Shown here: piece by piece, positions 11,461 through 22,201 of the stretch
Layout of the letters: each line of letters begins with the position of its first letter
Numbering within the stretch: position 1 is the first letter of the stretch
NCBI RefSeq assembly: GCF_009905375.1
Contig: NC_133647.1
Coordinates: forward strand, 47,240,506-47,304,505
From: Apium graveolens
Taxonomy: Eukaryota; Streptophyta; Magnoliopsida; Apiales; Apiaceae
Direction of reading: 5' to 3'
Length of the DNA: 64,000 nucleotides
The notes under the pieces: generated by a model
Databases searched by the model: none
What the model was told of the DNA's origin: nothing
What the model saw: the letters and a program-made list of their open reading frames with translations, nothing else
Made by a program: the position numbers and the translations under genes

Positions 11461-11473
11461 AAGGGGGAGAGGA
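11461..11473 (+). other. Polypurine tract of Tekay-1
   Basis: AAGGGGGAGAGGA directly precedes the TGTTACA start of the 3' LTR, 21 bases after the pol stop codon. Confidence 0.85.
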
Positions 11474-14400
11474 TGTTACAACCGGCATTTTCGTGTAATA
11501 CTATTTGTAAATTTGGTGCAATTTTAAAACCGAATGCCAATATATTCAACTATTGTATGCTTGTGTGAATGAGAATTTCTGCGTCTTAAATTTGCGTTAT
11601 GTGGTATATGATTTTTCAAAGCAAAAGTTTATTTATTTCTTTTATTTTTGATTTATAAGGAATATTTTAAACCTTGAATAAATTTCTTTTTAAAATTTAT
11701 TTTGATCACAAATTTCAAAAGTGGTTTTATAAAATTTCTAAAAATCCAAGTTATTTTATGGTATAAATTTTATAATTTTTGAACTTGTATTTTATTTTAT
11801 AAAAATAAATCTTTATAAATTTTAGTTGTCATAATTAGCAAATTACATGGTTGCCCTTGCATGCAAATCCTTTTCTATTCAATTTAAAGGGCTAAAGAGA
11901 CAATTCCAACCCCACTAACTCTTATTTTACTAGCCAAATTCCTTCTTTGCCCTTGCATGCAAAATGATCCAAGTATAATTGGAAGGTTAGTCTTGTCAAT
12001 TCTCATTCCCACTCACATTTTGTCAAATCAAAACCATAAAACAAGCAAATGGCATGATCATTCACTCCACTCACACCACACTTTATCCTCCCTCCCTCCT
12101 CCCTCTCGACCCTCCTCCCCCTCACTCTCGGGTTTTAGCCGAGACCAACCCCCTCCCCATTTTCTTCATTCCTCAACCAAGCTCCCACCTTCTATACAAG
12201 TAAATACTACTTCCCATATCATGATCACATATATTTCAAGGAGTTTTGAGTAAAAAGTTTAAGTTTTAAGGTTGCATGTTAAGGTTCTAGTTAGAACTCA
12301 AAGTACAATCTTGATTCTTATGGATTTAAGGTTGTTTTTGAGAGGACTACAGGGAATGGTGAAGTGCCAAGTCTTGAGAAGGAAACTCTTGATGGTGAAT
12401 GGCCATTTCCCTTCCATTTCATTCGGCCATGACCTTAAGGGAGCCGAATGAATGGTCCTTGAGATTATTCTTGTTGCTTTGTTCAATCTTTGTATGTTTA
12501 TGTGATAATGGCATGAATCTTGTAGTGAAAATTTGATGAAACTCTTTGCATCCTAAGTGATCATCTAGATATAGCTTATGCTATGCTTGCATGTCAATTT
12601 CATGGTGAAATATATTTAGAAAACATGTTGCTTTGGTTGGTAAAACTCGAAGACATGCATGCATGTGGATTTCTCTTAGAATGTTATAAGATTTTGATTA
12701 TTTGGAAAGATTTTGTTAGTAAGCTTTAATTTCAGTAGGAATAAGGTGTTAATATTGATTAGTGTTCCTTGATGTATGGTAATAATTCGGGTATATTTTA
12801 TAAAAAAACAGAACTTGTTATTTTCAAAAACTTGATGATTTGTGAGTTGTGAAATGTGGTTTCTTCTGTTTTTCCATGATTGCACCTTAGGTAAAGATGA
12901 TCTCCACCAAGATTATTTTGAGTATAAGGGAGTTAGTTCAGTAGATCACCATGTTTAAGTCTTGGTTTGGGTATTGGGTTGTTGGTGGTTGAGTTTGTCA
13001 AGTCAAAACCTTGGAGAAAGGAGAGTTATAGTTTCTGCAGAAAATCAGTTTAGTACCCTGAGGTTTAGAGTGAGTTTTGACCATGTCATTGATGTGCACT
13101 TTGAGGCCCAAGCCACCAGAAGTTATTATTGGGAGTATATAAAAGGTTTTAGGTGTTGGTTGGAGGTTTGCATGTCGTTTGGTTACGTGCACAAGTAGAA
13201 TAGCAAAATATGTCTAGCAGGGGACAGTTTTGTTGCAACTTAGAAATAGGGAGATTTGACCATGTCATGGGTAGCCCCTCATTAGGCCCTGTTGGGCCCT
13301 AGTTAGAGGGAGTGTCAGAGAAGTTTTTCCAACCGTAGTTCATAGGATATGAGTTAGAACCATGTGTCAAAAGTTAATTCTAGTCAGGATGTTTTCTGCC
13401 CAGAAAAATAGGGGAACCTTGGACTTTTAGCTTAGGCCCAAGAAGGCCCAAGACAGGCCCTTGAGCCACATCAAGTTTGGGAGATGCCCTAAGGTCGGGA
13501 GAGTCTTGTGTAAAAGTTTTGAAGGAAAACCTATAGTTTAAGGGTGTCTAATGCACTCAAGAAACCATAGATGTCATTCTGAAATTTGCACCAGTGAACA
13601 CTTTCACTTATCACATAGTTTTAGAACACTTCGGAGTGAGATTTAGGTTTACCACCATAGTTTTAAGATATTATAAGGTCAGTAGAGCAAAAGGCCCAAG
13701 TGAGGGTCAATAGGTCTTGGATAGTTTAGTAAAGGCACATCGAGTTAGGAAGCCAAAATTTGAAGACTTTGTCTAGTTTAGCAACCAAGTGACTTAAGTT
13801 GTGAGTCGAGATCATCCAAGCCTAGTGTTGCATTATGGTGTATATGGTGTTATTTGGTATTAATATATGATATGTGATTACGTGGCTATGTGTGTGCAAT
13901 TATAATTTAAAGGTGAATATAAATTAAGTGCATATAGGCCTATGTGCCATCCGTGTTTAAATTCGGGTTGTAAATAGGTTAAGTTGGTGAGAATATATTA
14001 TAATGAGGATTATTATTATTATTTATGTAGGATCTCGAGACGAGGGTAAACTTTCCATAAAGGTCGAGTGAAGCTTCCAGTTGCTCCTACCAGTCAGACC
14101 AGACCAGCCTTTCTCAAGGCAAGTGATTCAACCTGTCTTTCGTATTCACTGTAAATAGTTCATATATATCGATGCAATTATCCTGAGTCATTCTGATATA
14201 TTTAAATCAAGCGTATCTTTTGTTTATCTTTGAATCATATAAAAATGCCATGAACCCTCGAGTACGTATTGCAAGTAGTTCAAAAGTCATATCATGATAG
14301 TATATTAAAGTAATTTGAATGCCATGATAAAAGAAAGGGTAGTTATAACTCTTGGTTGATTCTCTTGATTAACATGCTGATGATTCCTAAGTATTGATAT

Positions 14401-15517
14401 CTCATCCTGATACTTGAACCCCTATAGAAACTTACCTTGAATCCTGAAAGCCAGATATTTATAAAAGTGATTCCTCATTGATTGATACCCCTCTTTCTTA
14501 TCCTAAAGCTTGACAATTCTGATATATCCTGAGCTAAAGATCATTTCTTCATACCTTAACACCCTTAGAATTCGTGAAGCTTATCTTCTTGATGATCCAA
14601 CACCTGTACCTTGACGAGAAACCATTGCTTTAAGCCCAGTTTGGCATTATCCCTTCATATTATCCATTAGCCTCACTAAATTTCCTTGTCCAAGTTTTGA
14701 CATATGAAAACCATTTAGTTACCCTAATAGAGTAAAGTTTTGTGAATCATGGCCCTGAGATTTAGTACCATATTTCCCGTGTTTCGAGTTGATCTATAAT
14801 CCCTTGATAAAAATGTTTACTGTTAAAAGAGATTTTGATATAATTCGGCATCAGTTTTTGAAATAAATAAAATGTGGGTTTTCAGTCCCAAAGGGGGATA
14901 AATGTTTTCTTTGAATAGTGGATCTGGACTGAGATGCGAGTCCTTTCCACACTTATATTAGGCTTAAAAGTTGCCTAGGGATTCCCATTAATGTTCTAGA
15001 ACCTAGCGAGGTTCGGGATTACTTCGCGGTTGATCACCGGCTGTAATCCGTAGCATTATAAAATTATTTTGATTAAGATATGGTTTTGAAATTGTTTTGA
15101 TACAAGCAAAATGATGCCATTACCCAAAGTTTTATCTCTCGTTATCATTGGTTATGTCTTCCCATTGTTATTTTTCTATTGTATATCTCGATTTATGTTT
15201 TGTATCGTACTGTTTAGCACTTGTTGAGCATTTGGCTCACTCCTTGCTTTACCCTGATATTACAGCTAGCAGTTATGGTTAGATTCAAGTAGACCGCCCG
15301 TAAGACCTGTGATGCTGATGCTTATGTTCGAGCTCAGGTAGAATAAAAGATAGCAGTTTTGTGTGAGGACTCGATATTTAAAATCAGCTGTAATAGATGG
15401 TAGTGTTGGGATGTTCCAAACCCTAAACTGTAAGATCTTGGATTTGGTTATGTTTATTTATTTTTAAATAATGTAATAGTTATATTTAATTTTGTTGGTT
15501 AAGTTGGGGGTGTGACA
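11474..15517 (+). repeat. 3' LTR of Tekay-1 (4,044 bp)
   Basis: Starts TGTTACAACC after the polypurine tract and ends GGGTGTGACA at 15517, a TG...CA pair. Both ends and much of the interior recur, reverse-complemented and diverged, in the Tekay-2 LTR (42173-44365 and 58537-60098), for example a CTTACAGTTTAGGGTTTGGA block near 15415. Short open frames inside, such as 11957-12253, have no recognisable product and are treated as chance. Confidence 0.85.
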
Positions 15518-15599
15518 ATCATAATCTCCATATATACCAAACTGAAGAGTTAAACTTTTCAAAATACCAACATCAAATAAAGTTTGAGTATCACCAAAA

Positions 15600-16741
15600 T
15601 TATGGATATAGATGATACTATCATATAAGGGTGCACAGATGATTACGAAGATTAATATTTTAAGAGTTTCATTAAAGAAAGCAGCTCAACCAGGCATAAA
15701 AAAAAGAAGGTCTACATTAACAGAGGACGTGAAGAAGGGCATCAAAGATTGGTTGATGACTATTTTTCTGATCAATCAGTTTACACAGAAACTTAATTTT
15801 GAAGAAGATTTCGAATGTGTAGGGAAATATTTCTACTTATAGTGCAGGCTTTGGAAAATCACTCAAAGTACTTCCAGATGAGATATGATGCATCATGCAA
15901 GAGAGGGCTTTCTTCTTTACAAAAGTGCATCGCTACTTTGCGAATATTTGCATATGGAGTGCCCACTGATTATGTTGATGAGTACTTTTGAATAGGCGAA
16001 ACTACTGCTATAGATTGCCTAATCAACTTTGTACGAGGTGTAAATGTTATCTTTGGGGAAGAATATCTAAGACGGTCTAATGCAAACCATATTCAATGTT
16101 TGTTAAGCATGGGTGAGGCGCGAGGTTTTTCAGGAATGCTTGGAAGCATAGATTGTATGTATTGGGAATGAAAAAATTGTCCAGTTGCTTGGAAATGCCA
16201 GTTTACACAAGGTGATCATGAAAACCCAACCATCATGCTTGTAGCAGTTGCGTCACAAGATCTATGGATTTGGCATGCGATTTTTGGTGTTTCGGGATCT
16301 AATAATGATCTTAGCGTGATAAATCAGTCCTCATTATTCACCAATCTCCTACGAGGGCAAACTCCTACTATTGAGTTTACGATGAATGGTACACAATACA
16401 ACAAATGGTACTATTTAGCTGATGATATCTATCCAGAGTGGAGTACCTTTGTTAAAACTATTCCATTGCCTCAAGGAGATAAAAGAAATTTATATTCACT
16501 ACACCAAGAAGCCGTACACAAAGATGTTGAGCGAGCATTAGGTGTACTTCAATCAAGTTTTTCTATTGTAAGAGGACCATCACGTTTTTGGCGAAGAGAC
16601 ATTTTAAAGGATATTATGTATGCTTGCGCAATTTTGCACAGTATTAACTATGATGTTGTCTCCGACACACCAACTATTGAAGTAATGCATGGTCCTGTTG
16701 GTGATTTTTCTACCATGCTCAAAATAAATTCTGAAATTTGA
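15600..16741 (+). pseudogene. PIF/Harbinger transposase (plant ALP1/DDE_Tnp_4 type), broken
   Basis: Reads as the C-terminal two-thirds of a plant Harbinger transposase, the nuclease that cuts and pastes its element. In the main frame from about 15845: YFQMRYDAS, LQKCIATLRIFAYGVPTDYVDEYF, GEARGFSGMLGSIDCMYWE (first catalytic Asp), SNNDLSVINQS (second Asp), WYYLADDIYPEWSTFVKTI and KDVERALGVLQSSFSIVRGP (likely Glu). TGA stops occur at 15989 and 16169; the second replaces a conserved Trp in the usual WEWKNCP motif. The upstream piece (15612-15842) is in another frame. The N-terminal part is missing because Tekay-1 borders it at 15517. Related domesticated ALP1-like proteins exist, but the stops argue against function. 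Confidence 0.85.
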
Positions 16742-17262
16742 GATAGAAATATCCATCGGAACCTTCAAGCCGATTTAGTAGAATATATTTGGTCCAAATT
16801 TGGAGACCATCCTTGAATGATATTGTTTTCATGGTTCACCAAAAGTTAGTCTGCAGTAATATTGTTTCTTACTAAAAAGTTGTTATTTACAACTACTACT
16901 TGCATGTTACATTTTAAGCTTATTATTTCTTACCTTTTTACATAAAAAAACCATATTTTTAAATTATATATTTTTTAACAAGTTCACCAACAAGTTATAA
17001 GGTTAATTATCACTAATCACAACTTTTTATAACTAATATTTGGAGCATTGTTTTCCAACCAATAATATAATATACTTTTTGGTAAAAAATAGATCCCAAC
17101 ATTTTTTAAAGTTAGCACCGTTGGATGCCCACCATTGGAGCATTTTTAAAATAAGGGATGCCAAAAGTGATGTGTAAGAAAGATAATGTAAAATATATTA
17201 AATATAATAAGATGATAAAGTGGGCATCTCATGAGGGGTGCCAATCATTGGAGTTGCTCTTA
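16742..17262 (+). mobile_element. 3' non-coding end and right terminal repeat of the Harbinger element
   Basis: AT-rich DNA after the transposase stop. It holds repeats of ATTGGAGCAT and ends in GGGTGCCAATCATTGGAGTTGCTC at about 17236-17259, followed by TTA, the target trinucleotide preferred by PIF/Harbinger elements. The mirror end (GAGCAACTCCAAT) is not seen before 15517, so the left half is presumed to lie beyond Tekay-1. The same terminal motif recurs at 19900 and 20513. Confidence 0.5.
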
Positions 17263-17589
17263 TCTTGGACAACTATCAAGTATTAACACATGACGTTAGT
17301 GTAACAAATTATTTTTACTTTTGGTTGAAATATATTTGTAAAATTGATTAAAAAAACATTTTCAAAGTACTTTCAATTTATATGAATATGGACGGACAGA
17401 AATATGAGTCATTCTTAAGTCCCCAACCCGGTCGCCACGTTTCATTTGTGGACATCTCACATGCAAAATATAGAAAAGAGTAAAGAATGGTCATAATTTT
17501 TCAATCCTCATCCTTAACTTCTAAACTATTTCTCACACACCAAACACACACAAAAAAATAAACAAAAATATACATAACGTACAAATTCC
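17263..17589 (+). promoter_or_regulatory. Upstream region of the EF-hand gene
   Basis: AT-rich; contains a CACGT core at 17436 (GCCACGTTTC, G-box-like) and an AAAATATAGA stretch at 17465-17474 that could serve as a TATA element about 120 bp before the ATG. A CA-rich 5' leader (ACACACCAAACACACAC) follows. The assignments are tentative. Confidence 0.35.
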
Positions 17590-18039
17590 ATGGGTGTAGT
17601 GATAATCGACGGTTCCACCGTCCGTGACTTCGTTGAAGACGAAGATCATTTCAACAAAAGCATTGACGAGCATTTCGCAGTGTTGGATCTAAACAAAGAT
17701 GGTGTTTTATGTCGTTCTGAGCTTCGAATAGCATGTGAATCGCTGCATGTTCTGGAAACACATTTCGGAGTTGGTCCTGCATCCAGTCAGGAAGAGATTA
17801 CGAAGCTGTACGACGAGATATTCGATAATTTTGATTGCAACAAGAATGGAACCATTGAAATAGAAGAGTTTAGGAGCGAGATGAAGAAGATTATGTTAGC
17901 TATTGCTGATGGACTTGGTTCGTCACCCATACAGATGGTGCTTGAAGATGGTGAAGAGAATTTATTGAAACAGGCTGCGAATCGTGAGTTGTCCAAGCTT
18001 CATGAAGCTTCACATGAACAAGCTTCATCGTATATGTAG
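17590..18039 (+). CDS. EF-hand calcium-binding protein (149 aa)
   Basis: An intronless, complete frame from ATG 17590 (CCATGGG context) to TAG 18037. Two canonical EF-hand loops are visible: D33-N35-D37-V39-E44 and D82-N84-N86-T88-E93, each flanked by helical residues, so it should bind two calcium ions. There is no signal peptide or membrane segment, so it is probably cytosolic or nuclear. The C-terminal tail (about residues 100-149) is acidic then helix-like, ending in a short Ser/Glu/His-rich stretch. It resembles the short two-EF-hand plant proteins that act as calcium sensors in signalling. I do not recognise a specific named orthologue. No frame damage or repeat overlaps it. The upstream boundary is the Harbinger end at about 17260. 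Confidence 0.88.
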   Translation: MGVVIIDGSTVRDFVEDEDHFNKSIDEHFAVLDLNKDGVLCRSELRIACESLHVLETHFGVGPASSQEEITKLYDEIFDNFDCNKNGTIEIEEFRSEMKKIMLAIADGLGSSPIQMVLEDGEENLLKQAANRELSKLHEASHEQASSYM

Positions 18040-19152
18040 TTTTATATTTATTTTACATATGTATGCATGTTCGATAAAGAGCCTTTTTCTAATTAATATT
18101 TGAATTTATGGTTATTAAGTAAGTGTGTTTGTATATTATCATGGTACATATTTGGAACGGAATGAGACGGTTTAAAGTATATGATGAGGAGCTTCATGTA
18201 AATTTAGTAGTTTTGAAATCGATTTTCAAAATATTGTTGGTGATATTTTTTTTACATTTAGATCATGGAATAGTAAAGGATTGTATATATTGTACTGTTA
18301 CGAAAATACAATATGAATTGAAAATATATTATATCAAAGAATTGGATCGCTCTAAAACTCAAGGTACAAGAGGAAGACACTTGGTAGGATCTTATATTAT
18401 GGTTTCATGCAACAGTTCAAGTGTGACGTTTATCACTGAGATGTACCAGTAATCATGGCGGTTTATAATCTAGCAAGATTGTAATCCGTCATGTACTCAT
18501 AGCACTTGGGGGCAACTGTCCCAGAACCCTTCAACCATTTTCAGCAGGAGGAAACCAAGAAGTGCATCGTGTTTATACAACATCAAAGTTCCATCACCTA
18601 GAGGGAGCCAACACTTGGTTTTGCTTAGTAGAGCAGAGTTATTTGCACCAAATAAATATCCTGACCCTGGTAATTGCCACAAAATATGGTATCCAAACTT
18701 AACCATAGTAGGACAGTTTACTTGATCAAATGGCACTGGCACATTATTGAATTATTTCTACCCACCATCAAGCATCAAGAGGGTTTTTGAGCCGGTTATA
18801 ATCAGATGTCATACTGAGATGATGTTAAGATATATTTTTTTGCTCAACCTCAGTTTTTCAACCATCCTTAAAAACCTTTATTGTCCCTGTTACTAGTGCT
18901 CAAAACCAGTCCCTCCTGAGCTATTGTGGTAACTCCCTACCTAATGATACGTCTTACATTTAATCTTCAAATGACATATTATTTTGGGGAGCTTGAATTT
19001 ATAAAATTAATTCATTCGGATTTCACGGTTGAACTCCATATATCAAACTTTTAATCATTCAAATCTCCCATTCAAAATTCATAACTGAACACTACTCGGA
19101 TTTTACATTATTTTAAAAGAATACAACTTGCTCACTTCATTTGAAAAAAATA
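18040..19152. other. Intergenic DNA after the EF-hand gene
   Basis: AT-rich. Open frames at 18123-18452 (+) and 18497-18742 (-) are short. The minus one (81 codons) has an amino-acid mix that could be a decayed exon (LWQLPGSGYLFGANNSALLS) but matches no family I recognise. Nothing else is supported. Confidence 0.4.
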
Positions 19153-19403
19153 CTCCCTCCGTCGCTCCCAATTGTTATCATTTCTATAAGAGTGTTCGAC
19201 ATACATTTTAAGATGAATAGAAAGTATAGTTCTATGACTTTTTTAAAAAAAAATTATTTTTCTGAATAAAAAATTAAATATTCTATTTTTATACAGAAAA
19301 AGAATTTTTTTTAAAAAAATATAGAACTATACTTTATATTCATCTTAAATAGCGTGTCAGATACTCTCTCGGGAACGATAACAATTGGCTGGGACCGAGG
19401 GAT
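19153..19403. mobile_element. Stowaway-type MITE (Tc1/mariner), 251 bp
   Basis: The left end reads CTCCCTCCGTCGCTCCCAAT and the right end, reverse-complemented, ATCCCTCGGTCCCAGCCAAT. CTCCCTCCGT is the Stowaway hallmark. TA dinucleotides flank both sides (19151-19152 and 19404-19405). The inverted repeat continues inward (ATGAATAGAAAGTATAGTTC against its complement near 19320-19350), so the whole element folds into one long imperfect hairpin. Confidence 0.88.
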
Positions 19404-19899
19404 TATCATATTAAGGAATTATAATTTTGGCAAAAAAAATTCATTTTCATGAAGATTAATTACATTATACGTGTGAATATTTAATTATATATGACAAACA
19501 TTAATTAAAAGTATGTGAAATAAATTTACTTTATTATTCAAAAAGTTCTATTTAAATTAAGATGATTAACTAATTCCAAATAATATTTTTTTTTTAAATG
19601 GGGCATCATTTTCATCCTAGAGAGTAACTAAAACAAAGAAAAGGATTTTGGCAAAAAGAAAAAAGCGGAATATTAATTTCCACAACAATATTTTAAGTTG
19701 GGGAGAAAAAATATTAAAAAGGCAATACTGCCCTTATCAACACAATGAAACATAAATTGAAAATAAATATAATGAGGGTAATTTTGTGATTTTATTACTG
19801 ATAAAAGAGTTTGGTACGAATAATTGAAAATTTGGTCCAGTAATGGATACGGACAAACAAGTTAAGAAAAATAGACATAATTATAAAAATGAGTAATAA
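19404..19899. other. AT-rich intergenic DNA between two MITE-like elements
   Basis: A/T runs and no coding frame. I see nothing specific beyond a TAA before the element at 19900. Confidence 0.4.
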
Positions 19900-20524
19900 G
19901 AGCAACTCTAATGGCTACTCTAACTATGCTCCTAAATTAAATTTTGATAAAAATAAGAAAAAAATGAACTCCAACACACTCTTAAACCCTCCCTAAAAAA
20001 TGAAGAACTCTAAACCTTTCCTCAAAATTGAGGAGCATATATCATCTCCTCAATGAATTTTATATCATATAAAATTTTTCCTCCAAAATAATTCACAGTA
20101 GTTCCCTCGTGTAACTTGGTATGCGTAATGAAGATGATTTGTTGTTGCATGTGGTTTGCTCTCTTTAGGCCGAAAGTTGATGAAATATCTTTTTTATCTG
20201 TTAATAGCAATGACTTCTCATTAAACTTGAGAATGTAAAATTTGGATAAACTCCTCCAATCGTCGTCAACTTGAACAACGATTGTTTGAAATGATTCAAT
20301 TTGATAATGCAGCTTAATATGACCGAGATAGTAGATTGCATTCAATCTACTGTATAAATAATGTATGTCTCCATATGACTGTTAGAAACAGAAATTATTA
20401 TAAAAAGAAATAAAATGACCGTTGAGGAGGGTTCTTGGATTCAGCCCAAACAATACAACTTAAAAGCCCATTAATTATTAGTAGTTTTTAAAAGGAGGCT
20501 TGTAAAGAGGTGTTGGAGTTGCTG
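19900..20524. mobile_element. Possible Harbinger-like non-autonomous element with internal ORF
   Basis: The left end GAGCAACTCTAATGGC and the right end (reverse complement CAGCAACTCCAACACC) form a short inverted repeat. The same motif closes the Harbinger element at 17259. Flanking trinucleotides are TAA and TGA, a possible decayed 3-bp duplication. Inside, a minus-strand frame of 107 codons (20345-20022, starting MNAIYYLGHIKLHYQ) is open and matches no family I recognise; it could be a captured gene fragment. The right end lies about 104 bp upstream of the RING gene ATG. Confidence 0.4.
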
Positions 20525-20628
20525 TGAAGCGTGAATATCAAAGGTTGTTTGGAAGACGCCCCTGAAACCCAAATAATTACCCATCATTCCTTTCCCCAAC
20601 CCAAACAGTCCCTTGCTCAACTAAAAGC

Positions 20629-21585
20629 ATGTCCTCCACCGCCACTCCCATGACCACCGCCACACAAACATACTGGTGTCACGAATGTGACATGAGCGTA
20701 TCTCTCATCTCCACCCCATCCACTCCTCTTTGCCCTTATTGCCGTAGTGACTTCATCGAACATCTCGATAACAATCTCGATGATGATAACAACAACAACA
20801 ACAATCTCTCAAACCCTAACCCACACTTCACTTCAATTCTCCCTAATTCCGATTCTCCAACCACTCACAATCATGATAACACTTTTCCGAATGATAATTT
20901 CCTGTTGGACAGTCCTTATTTACATCGCCTCATTCACCAGCTTAATAATAATAATGCTACTGGTGATATTAATGTGGCTCCTTCCTTCACTTGTCAGCAT
21001 CCCACTGCCAACTCAGCAATTCAGGCCATACCTAGTATTCAAATTACTCAATCTATGATTCAGTTAGAGTCTGTTATACTTTGTGCGGTTTGTAAGGAAC
21101 ACTTTGTTATTCATAATCAGGCTAAACAGCTTCCTTGTAATCATATTTATCATGAGGACTGTATTTTGCCGTGGTTGAAATCCCATAATTCCTGTCCGGT
21201 TTGTCGGTTTAAGATGCCCACGGAGAATAGTCCTAGTGGATTCAAGGTGAGGAGACGGAGAGATAGGTTAGGGAATGGCAGGTTTACAGATTTTTTGGGG
21301 GATGATGAGTTTTATGGGTTTGGGAGTACGTTGAGGCATATTGCTAGGAGGCATAGGCTCGTGTTTCCGGTTTCCAGGAGGGAGATTGGAGTCGAGGTTG
21401 TGGAGGAATCGATGTTGTTGTCGGCTACCGGAGTTGCTGAGGCGGAGATTGGAGTTTTGGATAGGGAGAATAGTGTGGAGACTGTTTCCTCTCGATGCCC
21501 ACCGTGGCCGTTGGATGGAGAAGGTGGAGACCAGGAGGTTGGTCCAAGTGGCATACAAAGTGATGGTTCAGGTGCAGTGTTGTAA
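20629..21585 (+). CDS. RING-H2 E3 ubiquitin ligase with N-terminal zinc ribbon (318 aa)
   Basis: An intronless frame from ATG 20629 to TAA 21583. The N-terminus has a zinc ribbon (C17, C20, C35, C38) of the kind found in plant RING1/BTL/RDUF-type ligases. A Asn/Asp-rich low-complexity linker (residues about 46-110) follows. The RING-H2 finger has ligands C152, C155, C170, H172, H175, C178, C189 and C192, with W182 at the usual E2-contact position. After the RING are an Arg-rich segment (VRRRRDR) and an acidic Ser/Gly-rich tail. It should transfer ubiquitin from an E2 to unknown substrates, probably in cytosol or nucleus, as no membrane segment is present. Several upstream in-frame ATG choices are lacking, so the start is firm (residue 8 is a second Met). 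Confidence 0.92.
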   Translation: MSSTATPMTTATQTYWCHECDMSVSLISTPSTPLCPYCRSDFIEHLDNNLDDDNNNNNNLSNPNPHFTSILPNSDSPTTHNHDNTFPNDNFLLDSPYLHRLIHQLNNNNATGDINVAPSFTCQHPTANSAIQAIPSIQITQSMIQLESVILCAVCKEHFVIHNQAKQLPCNHIYHEDCILPWLKSHNSCPVCRFKMPTENSPSGFKVRRRRDRLGNGRFTDFLGDDEFYGFGSTLRHIARRHRLVFPVSRREIGVEVVEESMLLSATGVAEAEIGVLDRENSVETVSSRCPPWPLDGEGGDQEVGPSGIQSDGSGAVL

Positions 21586-22201
21586 TTTTATGGTATTGGA
21601 GTCAGGAATAATACTTTCCTGGAAAATCTGAGGTATTTCATTAATCATTTTCTTATTATTGAAGTAATAAATTTCATGTCATTTAGATTACGAAATGTGA
21701 TATCATTTGTTTGTGCATTTACTCTTGGTTAATTGTTCATTGTGTTTACATTGTTTCGTTCTATATCCTGGTCTAATTTATATATGTTCTCATATCAAGG
21801 TTTATATAATGCTCAGGTTGGTTTACATATGGACTACTTTATTGAACTACTTAGTGAAATGTCATAGCAATGTTTGACTACTTGAGGGTAAGATGTAAGC
21901 AACCTGATTTAGCTAGTTGTATTCTTAGACTTTACGGCCTTGATAACCCTATATACTTGATTAATATTTATGTTTACATGTTTGCAATGTGTCGCTGTGC
22001 TTGTGGGAGAGAGAGATATACGTAAACGGGACAAGGGTGGGGCAGTGGGGGTGGAAGAGCTAAAGGCATATTTTAAGTCCTCTTCACCTACGTCTTTTGC
22101 AATCTAGAGCTATAAACTTATCAAAAGATGAACCGTCAAATGAAGGAATACAGTAAATTTGGTTTTCTCACTAGCTCAACATTCAGGCACGATATTTACG
22201 A
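21586..22201. other. 3' flank of the RING gene and intergenic DNA
   Basis: AT-rich, with AATAAA-like strings soon after the stop (AGTAATAAATTTC near 21664). A GAGAGAGAGATA run is at about 22006. I see no gene. Confidence 0.4.

Larger units (their letters stand above)
6703..15517 (+). mobile_element. Gypsy chromovirus, Tekay/Del-like (Tekay-1), 5' end outside window
   Basis: A plus-strand element with a 112-bp leader remnant, gag-protease, RT, RNase H, integrase and chromodomain, then a polypurine tract and a 4,044-bp 3' LTR. Its 5' LTR and primer site must lie left of the Copia element, which sits in its leader. The Tekay/Del-like call rests on the RT and integrase style, C-terminal chromodomain and very long LTRs. 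Four lesions (stop at 6917, one-base deletion at 8473, stop at 9283, an integrase zinc-finger Cys changed to Tyr) make it non-autonomous. A related copy is at the right end of the window on the other strand. Confidence 0.88.

Noticed and set aside
11957..12253. 98-codon ORF inside the Tekay-1 LTR
   Set aside because: Ser/Pro/His-rich translation of a CT-rich tract, with no domain; the counterpart in Tekay-2 does not keep the frame.
18123..18452. 109-codon ORF after the EF-hand gene
   Set aside because: AT-rich composition, no domain, probably 3' flank of the EF-hand transcript.
20747..21058. 103-codon frame overlapping the RING gene
   Set aside because: A shifted reading of the Asn/Asp-rich linker of the real protein, giving Ile/Thr repeats.
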